From Amycolatopsis suaedae (lineage in GTDB: Bacteria > Actinomycetota > Actinomycetes > Mycobacteriales > Pseudonocardiaceae): a stretch of DNA of 64,000 nucleotides. Positions within the stretch are counted from its first letter, which is position 1. Every line of letters begins with the position of its first letter. This document shows positions 46,846-54,486 of the stretch, piece by piece. Below the pieces are notes generated by a model. The model was not told the origin of the DNA. It made no database searches and saw nothing but the letters and a program-made list of their open reading frames with translations. A program made the translations under genes and the position numbers. The stretch spans positions 1-64,000 of the forward strand of contig NZ_SFCC01000006.1 of NCBI RefSeq assembly GCF_004214935.1, written 5' to 3'.

Positions 46846-47175
46846 ATGATGACCACCCAGCGGGTTTCCGAGCCCTCCGAAACCCTTGAACTGCTGTTGG
46901 CGACCGGCCCGTTCGCCGCCGCGCTACGAGCCGCGATCCGCGCGCGGGGCCTCGGCCTTGAGCGGATCCGGTACCGCCTGCGGGCCCAGGGCGTCCCGGT
47001 CAGCCTCGCCACGCTGAGCTACTGGCAGTCGGGTCGCTGCCAGCCGGAACGCCCGGGGTCGATCGCCGCGCTGCGTTGTCTGGAACAGTTGCTGGAGGTG
47101 CCGCCCGGTTCGCTGGTCAGGCTCCTCGGCCCACCGCGCCGAGCGCATCGCGCAGCTGTTCCAGGCTCGCGCTGA
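46846..47175 (+). CDS. Helix-turn-helix protein, apparently truncated
   Basis: This is a 109-residue product. Residues 10-85 (LLATGPFAAALRAAIRARGL, YWQSGRCQPERP) form an XRE-like DNA-binding domain that in Pseudonocardiales usually heads proteins of about 300 residues. Here the frame stops soon after LVRLLGPPR, and its last 59 bp lie antisense inside the aminotransferase gene. It is probably a remnant with the effector domain lost, though a short functional protein is possible. ATG 46846 has AAGGAAGG upstream. Confidence 0.65.
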   Translation: MMTTQRVSEPSETLELLLATGPFAAALRAAIRARGLGLERIRYRLRAQGVPVSLATLSYWQSGRCQPERPGSIAALRCLEQLLEVPPGSLVRLLGPPRRAHRAAVPGSR

Positions 47176-48346
47176 TCTGCGGCAGCCGCAGCGGGTCCTC
47201 GCTGCGCAGCGCGGTCCAGCGCTGCTCGGCGTCCTCGCCGTAGAGCAGGCTGGTCGCGACCCGGAACCGCAGCCGCGCGGGGTCGTCACCGAACTCGGCA
47301 CCGGCCAGCACGCCGACGCCGTGCTGTTCCAGCAGGTGCTCGGCGAGTTCGGCGCCGGTGGCGAAGCGGTCGCGGAGATGTTCGAGGTCCGGGTAGAGGT
47401 AGAACGCGCCCCGCGGCGGCCGGCAGGTCGCGCCCGCGGCGACGAACTCGGCGTGTACGGCGGTCGCGACGGCACGGTGCAGCCGCCTGCTCGCCGCCAC
47501 GTGCTCGCGTACCGGCGGCGGATCGCCCGCAACGTAGGCGGCCACCGCCTGCATCGGCGACGGCAAGCTAGACCAAATTTCGCTCGCCACGCCCAGCACG
47601 CCCTCGTAGAGACCGGGCAGTGGCGGGTCGGGCAGCCGGGCGAACCCGATCCGGTACCCGCCGAGTGCGACGCTCTTGCTCAGCCCGCCGGTGACGACCG
47701 TGCGTTCCGGCAGTTCCAGCGCGGGGCTGTGCACCGGCTCGTCGGCCAGGTCGCGGTAGATCTCGTCGGAGATCACCACGAGCCCGTGCTCGCGGGCGAC
47801 CGCGCACACCTTGGCGACCAGGTCGGCGGAGGCAACCGTGCCGGTCGGATTGTCCGGCAGGGTGAGGATCAGGATGCCCGGTTCGGCTCCCGCCGCGCGG
47901 GCCGCCCGCAGCTCCTCGGCCAGCAGGCCGGGGTCGGGAACGCCGCCGGCTTCGGCCGGCACGTCGACGCCGATCACCCTGCGTCCTGCCAGCGCGGCCT
48001 GCGCCGCATAGCTGACCCACGCCGGCCGCGGCAGCACGACGTCTCCCGGCAGCACCGTGACCAGCGCGAACAGCAGTGCCTTGCTGCCGGGCGCGAGCAG
48101 GACCTGCGCGGGGTCGGTCGGCAGGCCCCTGCGGCCGAACCACTCCGCGACCGCCGAGCGCGCGGCCGGCGACCCGGCGACCGGGCCGTAACCGTTGCGG
48201 CCGGCCGCCCCGGCGAGTACCTGTTCCACCTCGGGCAGCACCGGCAGCCCGGCCTCGCCGAACCCGAGGTGCAGCACCGGGCGGCCCTGCGCCTTCAGGG
48301 CGCGGATGCGCTCGTCGACCGCGAGCGTTGCCGAGTGGCGGATCAT
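47117..48346 (-). CDS. Class I/II PLP-dependent aminotransferase
   Basis: This is a 409-residue fold-type I aminotransferase. LPDNPTGTV carries the PLP-contacting Asn, SDEIYRDL the Asp and Tyr, and GGLSKSVALGGYRIG the PLP-binding lysine (SKS) and phosphate-binding Arg. An aspartate or aromatic aminotransferase role is plausible. It starts at ATG 48346 and is the downstream member of a minus-strand series with the DUF4153 gene, 33 bp away. Confidence 0.93.
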   Translation of the reverse strand: MIRHSATLAVDERIRALKAQGRPVLHLGFGEAGLPVLPEVEQVLAGAAGRNGYGPVAGSPAARSAVAEWFGRRGLPTDPAQVLLAPGSKALLFALVTVLPGDVVLPRPAWVSYAAQAALAGRRVIGVDVPAEAGGVPDPGLLAEELRAARAAGAEPGILILTLPDNPTGTVASADLVAKVCAVAREHGLVVISDEIYRDLADEPVHSPALELPERTVVTGGLSKSVALGGYRIGFARLPDPPLPGLYEGVLGVASEIWSSLPSPMQAVAAYVAGDPPPVREHVAASRRLHRAVATAVHAEFVAAGATCRPPRGAFYLYPDLEHLRDRFATGAELAEHLLEQHGVGVLAGAEFGDDPARLRFRVATSLLYGEDAEQRWTALRSEDPLRLPQISASLEQLRDALGAVGRGA

Positions 48347-48379
48347 GTCCTGCTCCTCTCCCTGCCGGCCCCCGTTCGA

Positions 48380-49903
48380 TCACGGGTAGCGCGGGTAGCA
48401 GTCGCCTGCGACGGGCGTACGAGTGACCACCTCGACCGCCTCGGTGCGGCCGATGGTCCATTCGTACCAGGACCGTTGCCCGTACTGCTCGGGCCGGTGC
48501 CGCAGCACCGCGCAGGCCCGTAGCTCCAGCGGGAGCCGGGTGTAGGCGGGCACGGCGTCCAGCGACAGCCCGGACAGGTAACGCACGTCCAGCCTGCCGG
48601 TGCGTTCCCAGCGGTCGATGTTGCGGTCGGCGATGAACCGGTCGGGATTGAGCAGCGCCAGCCCGAGCAGCACCGCGAACCCGGTGCCGGCGATGGCCCT
48701 GGACAGCCACGACGGCCGTAGCCGGATACCGGCGACGATCACCAGGACGTAGACCACGCCCAGCCACAGCTCGCAGGCCATCACACCCAGCCGCAGCACG
48801 GTGAAGCCGTAGGCCTGCTGGTAGGTCCACATCCGGAAGACCGCCGACGCCACGATCACCAGCGTCAGCAGGCCCAGCGTCGCCACCAGCGACCGCAGCC
48901 AGGTGCGGTTCGCCGCCGTGCCGGTGTCCGCCCAGCGCAGCACGAGCGTGATCACGCCGAGGGTGAGTACGCTGACCGCGCACAGCTGCCAGAAGCCGCC
49001 CCTGGCGTGTTCGGCGTAGGTCAGTCCGGACGTCCGCAGGACGTAGCCACTGCCGCCGAACAGGGCCACCAGCTGCACCGCCACGTACACCCCGAACAGC
49101 ACGCACAGCACGCCGACCGGCAGCGCCCAGTCGGTGCGCCGCAGCGACAACCGGCCGCGTAGCGGGGCGGCGGCAGCCGGAACGGGACGGGCCACCACCA
49201 CGTAGCACGCGCCCGCCGTCCCCGCGGCGACCAGGCAGAACGCGACCACCGTCCGGGCGACGGAATCCGGCCCGACCGCCGGCACGAGTGCGGACAGCAG
49301 GTCGGCGAAGCGCTCGTCGGCGCCGGACAGCAGCGGGACGAACACCAGGAGCAGGGCGAGGCTCACCAGCACCGGAGCGACCGTTCGCCGCCCGCCGCCG
49401 GTACCGCCACGTCCGGCGACACCGCGGGCCAGCCAGCCCAGCCCGATCAGCCCGCCGACCGGCACGGCGAGCGTCCCGAACACCAGGTCACGCAGCGACC
49501 GTCCGCCAGCGACCGCGAGCGAACCCGCCGCGCAGCCTGCCAGCAGGCACAGGGAGACCAGCCAGCCGGAGGTGCGCAGCGCGGCGACGGCGAACAGCAG
49601 CACCGCCGTCACCGCCCATCCCCAGCGGGCGATCCGGCCCGGCCCGGGCATCGGGTCCGCGGTCATCGGGGTCGTCTCGACCGGGCTGCGCCGGAGTGCG
49701 AAGACCGTCGCGGCGGCCGTCGTCACGGCCACGAGCGGCCAGCCGATGCCGGGGCCGCCCAGGGGCAGGGCGACTCCGGCGGCGATTCCCGCTGCCGCCA
49801 CGGCCACCACCACGGCCGGGGCGGCCGTCGGGCGGGGGCGGACACGCGGCAGCCGGTGCAGGACCGGGGGTGAAGAGGGCAGGGTCGACCGTGAATCGGG
49901 CAC
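48380..49903 (-). CDS. DUF4153/DUF4173 multi-helix membrane protein
   Basis: This 507-residue protein has about 11-12 membrane helices from residue 27 on and a C-terminal soluble segment of about 80 residues with RNIDRWERTGRLDVRYL, a DUF4173 hallmark as I remember it. GTG 49903 has GAAAGGA upstream. It follows the histidine kinase by 20 bp, so response regulator, kinase and membrane protein form an operon. Function is unknown; envelope stress is a guess. Longer frames through the kinase gene are shadows. Confidence 0.85.
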   Translation of the reverse strand: MPDSRSTLPSSPPVLHRLPRVRPRPTAAPAVVVAVAAAGIAAGVALPLGGPGIGWPLVAVTTAAATVFALRRSPVETTPMTADPMPGPGRIARWGWAVTAVLLFAVAALRTSGWLVSLCLLAGCAAGSLAVAGGRSLRDLVFGTLAVPVGGLIGLGWLARGVAGRGGTGGGRRTVAPVLVSLALLLVFVPLLSGADERFADLLSALVPAVGPDSVARTVVAFCLVAAGTAGACYVVVARPVPAAAAPLRGRLSLRRTDWALPVGVLCVLFGVYVAVQLVALFGGSGYVLRTSGLTYAEHARGGFWQLCAVSVLTLGVITLVLRWADTGTAANRTWLRSLVATLGLLTLVIVASAVFRMWTYQQAYGFTVLRLGVMACELWLGVVYVLVIVAGIRLRPSWLSRAIAGTGFAVLLGLALLNPDRFIADRNIDRWERTGRLDVRYLSGLSLDAVPAYTRLPLELRACAVLRHRPEQYGQRSWYEWTIGRTEAVEVVTRTPVAGDCYPRYP

Positions 49904-49923
49904 GAATGGTCCTTTCGCGGATG

Positions 49924-50934
49924 TCAGGAACGGCCGGGCAGGGTGACCCGGATGCGGCTGCCTTCGCCGACGACGGCGATGCGCCCGCCGTGCAGGTCGG
50001 CGACCCAGCGCGCGATGGCGAGGCCGAGTCCGGTGCCGCCGTCGGCGGCCCGTTCGCCTCTGGTGAAGCGTTCGAAGACCCGTTCGCGGTCCTCGGGTGC
50101 GATGCCGGGCCCGTCGTCGGAGACCTCGATCGCCAGTTCGCCGCCGGTCGTGCTCGCGGCGCGCACGCTGACCTCGCCACCGGCGGGGCCGTGGCGTACG
50201 GCGTTGTCCAGCAGGTTGGCCACGACCTGGTGCAGGCGTTCCCGGTCGGCGTAGGCACGCGCGTCCTCGGGCGTCACGTGCACCTCGAACCGCACGCCCC
50301 GGCCCTGCGCGGCGGCCGAGACCCTGGCCTCGGCGACCGCCTCGGCCAGCAGCGGCGCGACGTCGAACTCGGCGCGGCGCAGCGTGTGTGCCCCGGCGTC
50401 GATGCGGGAGAGGTCCAGCAGTTCGGTCACCAGCCTGCCCAGCCGCTCGGTCTGGCCGAGTGCGGTCCGCAGCGTGGCGTCGTCGGGTTTGGTGACGCCG
50501 TCGACGAGGTTCTCCAGCACGGCCCGCAACGCGGTGACGGGCGTGCGCAGCTCGTGCGAGACGTTGGCGATCAGCTCCCTGCGCCTGGCGTCGGCGTCGG
50601 CGAGGTCCTCCGACATCTGGTTGAAGGCGCGGGCCAGCTCGCCGACCTCGTCGCGGGAGGTGGCGCGCACCCTGCGGGTGTAGTCGCCCTTGGCCATGGC
50701 CCGCGCGGCGGTGGTCATCGCACGCAGTGGCCTGGTCATCCCGTGGGCCAGCAGCTGGGTGGTGACCAGTGCGAGCACGATGCCGCCGATGGTGGTGCGC
50801 CACGGAATCCAGCCGATCTGCCAGCGGAAGAACGCGAACGCGACGGCGGTCGACGCGGCCACCAGGATGCCCAGCTTGAGCTTGATCGACCGGATCGGGT
50901 CCAGCGGGCGGGGCAGGAACTCCATGGCGTTCAC
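49924..50934 (-). CDS. Sensor histidine kinase
   Basis: This is a 336-residue kinase with two membrane helices (about 20-37 and 48-65) joined by only ten residues, so there is almost no external sensor. Then come HAMP (66-118), HisKA with NVSHELRTP (His127) and HATPase with N (NLLDNAVRHG), G1 (DDGPGI) and G2 (GGTGLGLAI) boxes. GTG 50934 overlaps the response regulator stop by 4 bp. It phosphorylates the partner regulator at 50931-51614. Confidence 0.94.
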   Translation of the reverse strand: MNAMEFLPRPLDPIRSIKLKLGILVAASTAVAFAFFRWQIGWIPWRTTIGGIVLALVTTQLLAHGMTRPLRAMTTAARAMAKGDYTRRVRATSRDEVGELARAFNQMSEDLADADARRRELIANVSHELRTPVTALRAVLENLVDGVTKPDDATLRTALGQTERLGRLVTELLDLSRIDAGAHTLRRAEFDVAPLLAEAVAEARVSAAAQGRGVRFEVHVTPEDARAYADRERLHQVVANLLDNAVRHGPAGGEVSVRAASTTGGELAIEVSDDGPGIAPEDRERVFERFTRGERAADGGTGLGLAIARWVADLHGGRIAVVGEGSRIRVTLPGRS

Positions 50935-51614
50935 CTGGGCACCTCCAGTGCGTAGCCCACGCCGTGGACCGTGCGGATCAGGTCGGAGCCGAGCTTGCGC
51001 CGCAGCGCCTTGACGTGGCTGTCCACCGCGCGCCCGCCGGACCCGTCCGGCCAGCCCCTGACGTCGCTGAGCAGCCGGTCCCTGCCCACCACCGCGCGGG
51101 GACGCCGGGCGAGCTGGGTCAGCAGGTCGAACTCGGTCGGCGTGAGGTGTGCCTCGACGCCACCCCGCCGCACCCGCCGCTCGGTCTGGTCGATCTCCAG
51201 ATCGCCGACCACGATCCGGCTTCCGGCCGCCGTGGCCGAGCGGTCCACTCGCCGGAGCAGTGCCTGCACCCGTGCGGCGAGCTCGCGGATGGAGAACGGT
51301 TTGGTCAGGTAGTCGTCGGCGCCGACGGCGAGGCCGACGAGCAGATCGGTCTCCGCGTCGCGGGCGGTCAGCATGAGAACGGGCACCGGCTGCTCGGCCT
51401 GGATGCGGCGGCACACCTCGAGACCGTCGAAGCCGGGCAGCATCACGTCGAGCACGACCAGGTCCGGTCGCAGGTCGGCGCAGGCGGTCACGGCCGACGG
51501 CCCGTCGTGGACCACGTCGACGGTGTGTCCCTCGGCCCGCAGTCGTGCGGCCACCGACTCGGCGATGGTCGGGTCGTCCTCGACCACCAGGACTCGTCGT
51601 CCGGCTCCGTTCAT
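50931..51614 (-). CDS. OmpR/PhoB-family response regulator
   Basis: This 227-residue regulator has a receiver domain (1-120; acidic pair Asp13/Asp14, phosphoacceptor Asp56 in VVLDVMLPG, Lys in LTKPF) and a winged-helix DNA-binding domain (130-225; LTPTEFDLLTQLARRP, VDSHVKALRRKL, TVHGVGYAL). ATG 51614 was chosen; the upstream extension enters the C-rich spacer. It heads the operon with its kinase and a DUF4153/4173 protein. Confidence 0.95.
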   Translation of the reverse strand: MNGAGRRVLVVEDDPTIAESVAARLRAEGHTVDVVHDGPSAVTACADLRPDLVVLDVMLPGFDGLEVCRRIQAEQPVPVLMLTARDAETDLLVGLAVGADDYLTKPFSIRELAARVQALLRRVDRSATAAGSRIVVGDLEIDQTERRVRRGGVEAHLTPTEFDLLTQLARRPRAVVGRDRLLSDVRGWPDGSGGRAVDSHVKALRRKLGSDLIRTVHGVGYALEVPR

Positions 51615-51717
51615 GCCGGCGACTCTATGCAGCGGACGTGGAGGCGGGCGGGCCGAGTTGTGGAGATCGTGTGGAGATTCCGGTGCCGCCCGCGGAGCAC
51701 CACAACCCAAACACGCC

Positions 51718-51754
51718 GACCCCCCAATACATTCCCACCCCCCACTACCCCCCA
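51718..51754 (-). promoter_or_regulatory. G-quadruplex-forming sequence in a divergent promoter
   Basis: On the minus strand runs of six, six, three and six G (complement of C6 51748-51753, C6 51738-51743, C3 51734-51736, C6 51720-51725) are spaced by 4, 1 and 8 bases, which fits an intramolecular G-quadruplex with at least three tetrads. The plus strand from 51700 to 51760 is nearly free of G. It lies in the 149-bp gap between the two-component operon and the DUF2786 gene, 10 bp before the latter's ATG. Confidence 0.65.
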
Positions 51755-51763
51755 TGCGAACAT

Positions 51764-52513
51764 ATGTTCGTGCCCAAAAACACCGAACTACTCGACAAGG
51801 TCCGCAAACTACTCGCCAAGGCGGAGAATCCGGCGGTCACCGAAGCGGAGGCCGAGGCCTACAACGCGAAGGCCGCCGAACTCATTGCGCGCTATGGCAT
51901 CGACAGGGCGGTTCTGGCCGCCACGGGAGGTGATCCCGACGAAATCGTCGGTCTGACAATCAATCTGGAGAACCCGTACAGCAGGGACAAGGCCTACCTG
52001 GTCGGCTGTGTGGCCGACCCGCTGCGGTGCCGGGTCGTCCTGACCCTGGTCGGTCAGCGGGTGAAGTCGGTGACCGTGTTCGGCTTCCGCTCCGACGCGG
52101 AGCGGGTCGAGCTGCTGTTCACCAGCCTGCTGCTGCAGGCGTCCACGCAGCTGACCCGGGTACGCCCGGACTGCCTGACCGGCAGGCGGCAGTCCGTCGC
52201 CGCATACCGCCGCACCTGGCTGAGCGGGTTCGGCAACGCCGTGCGGCAGCGCCTGCTCGAGGCCGAGATGCGCGCGGCCCGCGAGTACGACGCGGCAAGC
52301 AACGGCGGCCCGTCCACGGAGCTGGTGCTGCGTGACCGGGAGCTGATGCTGGACGAGGCCTACCAGGCCGAGTTCGGGCAGGTGAAGTTCGCGACGCCTC
52401 GCCAGCTCAGCGGGACCGGCTACGGCGACGGACTGGTGGCGGGCAAGGCCGCCGACCTCGACGGCGTCGGCCTGCGGGACGGCGCGTCCCGCGACGCCCT
52501 GCCGGTGCGATGA
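51764..52513 (+). CDS. DUF2786-domain protein
   Basis: This 249-residue protein has an N-terminal DUF2786 helical domain (about 5-45; LLDKVRKLLAKAENPAVTEAEAEAYNAKA, IARYGID) and a longer region with a YRRTWLSGFGNAVRQRL motif. Such proteins are common in actinobacteria and phages but have no known activity. The start chosen is ATG 51764 (MFVPKN). Codons AAA, CTA and ATT near the start differ from the average of its neighbours. Confidence 0.85.
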   Translation: MFVPKNTELLDKVRKLLAKAENPAVTEAEAEAYNAKAAELIARYGIDRAVLAATGGDPDEIVGLTINLENPYSRDKAYLVGCVADPLRCRVVLTLVGQRVKSVTVFGFRSDAERVELLFTSLLLQASTQLTRVRPDCLTGRRQSVAAYRRTWLSGFGNAVRQRLLEAEMRAAREYDAASNGGPSTELVLRDRELMLDEAYQAEFGQVKFATPRQLSGTGYGDGLVAGKAADLDGVGLRDGASRDALPVR

Positions 52514-52528
52514 AGGAGGTGGGTGTGT

Positions 52529-53284
52529 TCAGTTCTCCCGGTGTACCTGGAAGGCGGCGAAGCTCTGTGCCACCGGCATCAGCTCGATGGTGTTCACGTT
52601 CACGTGTGCGGGTTGTGTGTTCGCCCAGTACACCGCCTCGGCGACGTCGTCGGCGGACAGCGGCTGCATTCCCGAGTACACCGTGTCGGCCTTGCTCTCG
52701 TCGCCCCCGAAGCGGACGACTGAGAACTCGGTCGCGCTCATCCCCGGCTCGACACAGGTCACCCGGACGCCGGTGCCGTGCAGGTCACTGCGCAGGTTCA
52801 GGCTGAACTGGTGGACGAACGCCTTCGTGGCGCCGTAGACGTTGCCACCGGGGTAGGGGTAGGTGCCGGCGATCGAGCCGATGTTGATCACGTGGCCGCG
52901 ACCGCGTGACACCATCCCGGGCAGCACGGCCCGGGTCACCTGCACCAGTCCGCGGCAGTTGGTGTCGAGCATCTGTTCCCAGTCGTCGAGGTCGGCCTGG
53001 TGGGCCGGTTCGAGGCCCTTGGCCAGTCCGGCGTTGTTGACCAGCAGGTCGACCTCGGCGAACTCGGACGGCAGCTCGGCGACCGCGCGCTCCACATCGG
53101 CCCGCCCGCGGACGTCCAGTTCGATCGTGTGCACCCGGTCGCCGAGTTCGGCGGCCAGGTCGGCCAGCCGCTCCTTCCGGCGTGCGGCGATGATCATCCG
53201 GGCGCCCTCGCGAGCGAAGCGCCGGGCGATGGCCTCCCCGAAGCCAGAGCTCGCGCCTGTCACGAAAACGGTCTTGTCCTGCAT
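52529..53284 (-). CDS. SDR family oxidoreductase, YdfG-like
   Basis: This is a 251-residue NADP-dependent short-chain dehydrogenase with TGASSGFGEA (Rossmann), NNAG, IGSIAGTYPYPGGNVYGATK (catalytic Ser, Tyr, Lys) and VEPG. The set matches YdfG, a 3-hydroxy-acid / malonic semialdehyde reductase. ATG 53284 was chosen as the Rossmann strand starts there. It lies alone on the minus strand, 15 bp from the convergent DUF2786 gene. Confidence 0.92.
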   Translation of the reverse strand: MQDKTVFVTGASSGFGEAIARRFAREGARMIIAARRKERLADLAAELGDRVHTIELDVRGRADVERAVAELPSEFAEVDLLVNNAGLAKGLEPAHQADLDDWEQMLDTNCRGLVQVTRAVLPGMVSRGRGHVINIGSIAGTYPYPGGNVYGATKAFVHQFSLNLRSDLHGTGVRVTCVEPGMSATEFSVVRFGGDESKADTVYSGMQPLSADDVAEAVYWANTQPAHVNVNTIELMPVAQSFAAFQVHREN

Positions 53285-53391
53285 GCCGTCGTCCCCTTGC
53301 CGCGTCAGCGTGTGTAGAGCCGGGTTCGATGATGGTCGGTCGCCGGCCGCGCGGCACAGGGGGGTGTGATGACCGTCCAGTGACTGGGACG

Positions 53392-53429
53392 TTGACAAGT
53401 CCACAACGGGCAAGGTTAGGCTAACCTGT
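53392..53429 (+). promoter_or_regulatory. IdeR/DtxR iron box with leaderless promoter
   Basis: The 19-mer at 53411-53429 matches the iron-box consensus TTAGGTTAGGCTAACCTAA at 15 of 19 positions, including the whole core AGGTTAGGCTAACCT. TTGACA (53392-53397) and TAGGCT (53417-53422, inside the box) form a promoter with a 19-bp spacer, and the GTG start (53428) lies at the expected +1. Iron-loaded IdeR would block RNA polymerase directly. Confidence 0.88.
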
Positions 53430-54423
53430 GCTCAAGATCCGCCGCCTTGCCGCGCTCAGTGTCGCGCTCACGACCGCCGTCACGTTGGCCGCCTGTGGCG
53501 GCGCGGAGGAGCCGCCCCCGGCCGAGGGCGGGCAGGCGCAGGGCGCCTTCCCGGTGACGCTCCGGAACGCGTTCGGGGAGACGCGGATCCCGGCGAAGCC
53601 GCAGCGGGTGGTCACCCTGGGTATCAACGACTACGCCGTGGCCACCGCGCTGGGCGCGAACGTGGTCGGCTCGGTGAAGTACTACTACCCGGACGTGCCG
53701 ATGGCGCCGTACGTGCCCGCTCCCGCGCCCGAGGTGCTGGGGCTGGACAGCAACGGCATCTCACTGGAGAAGGTCGCCGAGTACGACCCGGACCTGATCC
53801 TCGCCACCAGCGGTATCCAGCTCGACAAGTCCATGTACGACAAGCTCACCGGCATCGCCCCGACCGTGGCGTTCGAGAAGGAGCTCTACGGCTCGACCAT
53901 GGAGGCCGACGCCCTGACCATCGGCCGGGCGCTCGGTGAGCAGGCCAAGGCCCAGGAGCTGATCAACGCGGCGGGCGCCGCCGTCGCCAGGTTCAAGGCC
54001 GAGCTGCCGCGGATCGCCGGCAGGAGTTACCTGTTCGGGCAGGCCCGCGGGCCGGTGCTGCCGATGGTGGTCGGCAAGGACAACCTGTCGACGAAGTTCA
54101 TGACCTCGCTGGGCATGAAGGTGCCGGACGCCTTCGCCAACGCTCCGGCCAACGCCGACCTGGCCCCCGGGACCATCGGCCTGAGCTACGAGCGGGTCGA
54201 GGAGCTGGATGCCGCCGACGTGCTGTTCATGACGTTCGCCGGCCCCGGCGACCAGCAGACGTTCGAGTCGAACGAGCTGGTCCGCCGGCTCGACCTCATG
54301 CGGGCAGGCCGGTATCAGGCCACCAGTATCCACACGGCGGTCATGCTGCAGGCGCCGAATGTGGTGGGTGTCCAATGGCTGCTCGATCAATTGCGGCCCA
54401 CGCTGCAGAAAATCGGCGCGTGA
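53428..54423 (+). CDS. Iron-siderophore ABC transporter substrate-binding lipoprotein
   Basis: This 331-residue lipoprotein has lipobox VTLAAC (Cys23) and a two-lobed periplasmic-binding fold of the FecB/FhuD type (RVVTLGINDYAVATALGA, LDSNGISLEKVAEYDPDLILA). It binds a ferric siderophore at the outer face of the membrane. Transcription should be repressed by IdeR through the box touching its start codon. No permease or ATPase gene is adjacent, so it must use a distant transporter. Confidence 0.92.
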   Translation: MLKIRRLAALSVALTTAVTLAACGGAEEPPPAEGGQAQGAFPVTLRNAFGETRIPAKPQRVVTLGINDYAVATALGANVVGSVKYYYPDVPMAPYVPAPAPEVLGLDSNGISLEKVAEYDPDLILATSGIQLDKSMYDKLTGIAPTVAFEKELYGSTMEADALTIGRALGEQAKAQELINAAGAAVARFKAELPRIAGRSYLFGQARGPVLPMVVGKDNLSTKFMTSLGMKVPDAFANAPANADLAPGTIGLSYERVEELDAADVLFMTFAGPGDQQTFESNELVRRLDLMRAGRYQATSIHTAVMLQAPNVVGVQWLLDQLRPTLQKIGA

Positions 54424-54445
54424 TTTCCGGTCCCGCGGGCATGCT

Positions 54446-54483
54446 CATTTTCCGGAACCGGAGTTATTCGATTCCGGAAAATG
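54446..54483. terminator. Bidirectional 12-bp-stem terminator
   Basis: CATTTTCCGGAA (54446-54457) pairs perfectly with TTCCGGAAAATG (54472-54483) across a 14-base loop. The arms end in T/A runs on both strands, a classical bidirectional intrinsic terminator. It lies between the convergent lipoprotein and FAD-oxidase genes. Confidence 0.9.
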
Positions 54484-54486
54484 AAA

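Noticed and set aside
48380-50803. An 807-codon minus-strand frame through kinase and DUF4153 genes
   Set aside because: The upstream half is an alternative frame of the kinase gene. GTG 49903 with GAAAGGA is the real start.
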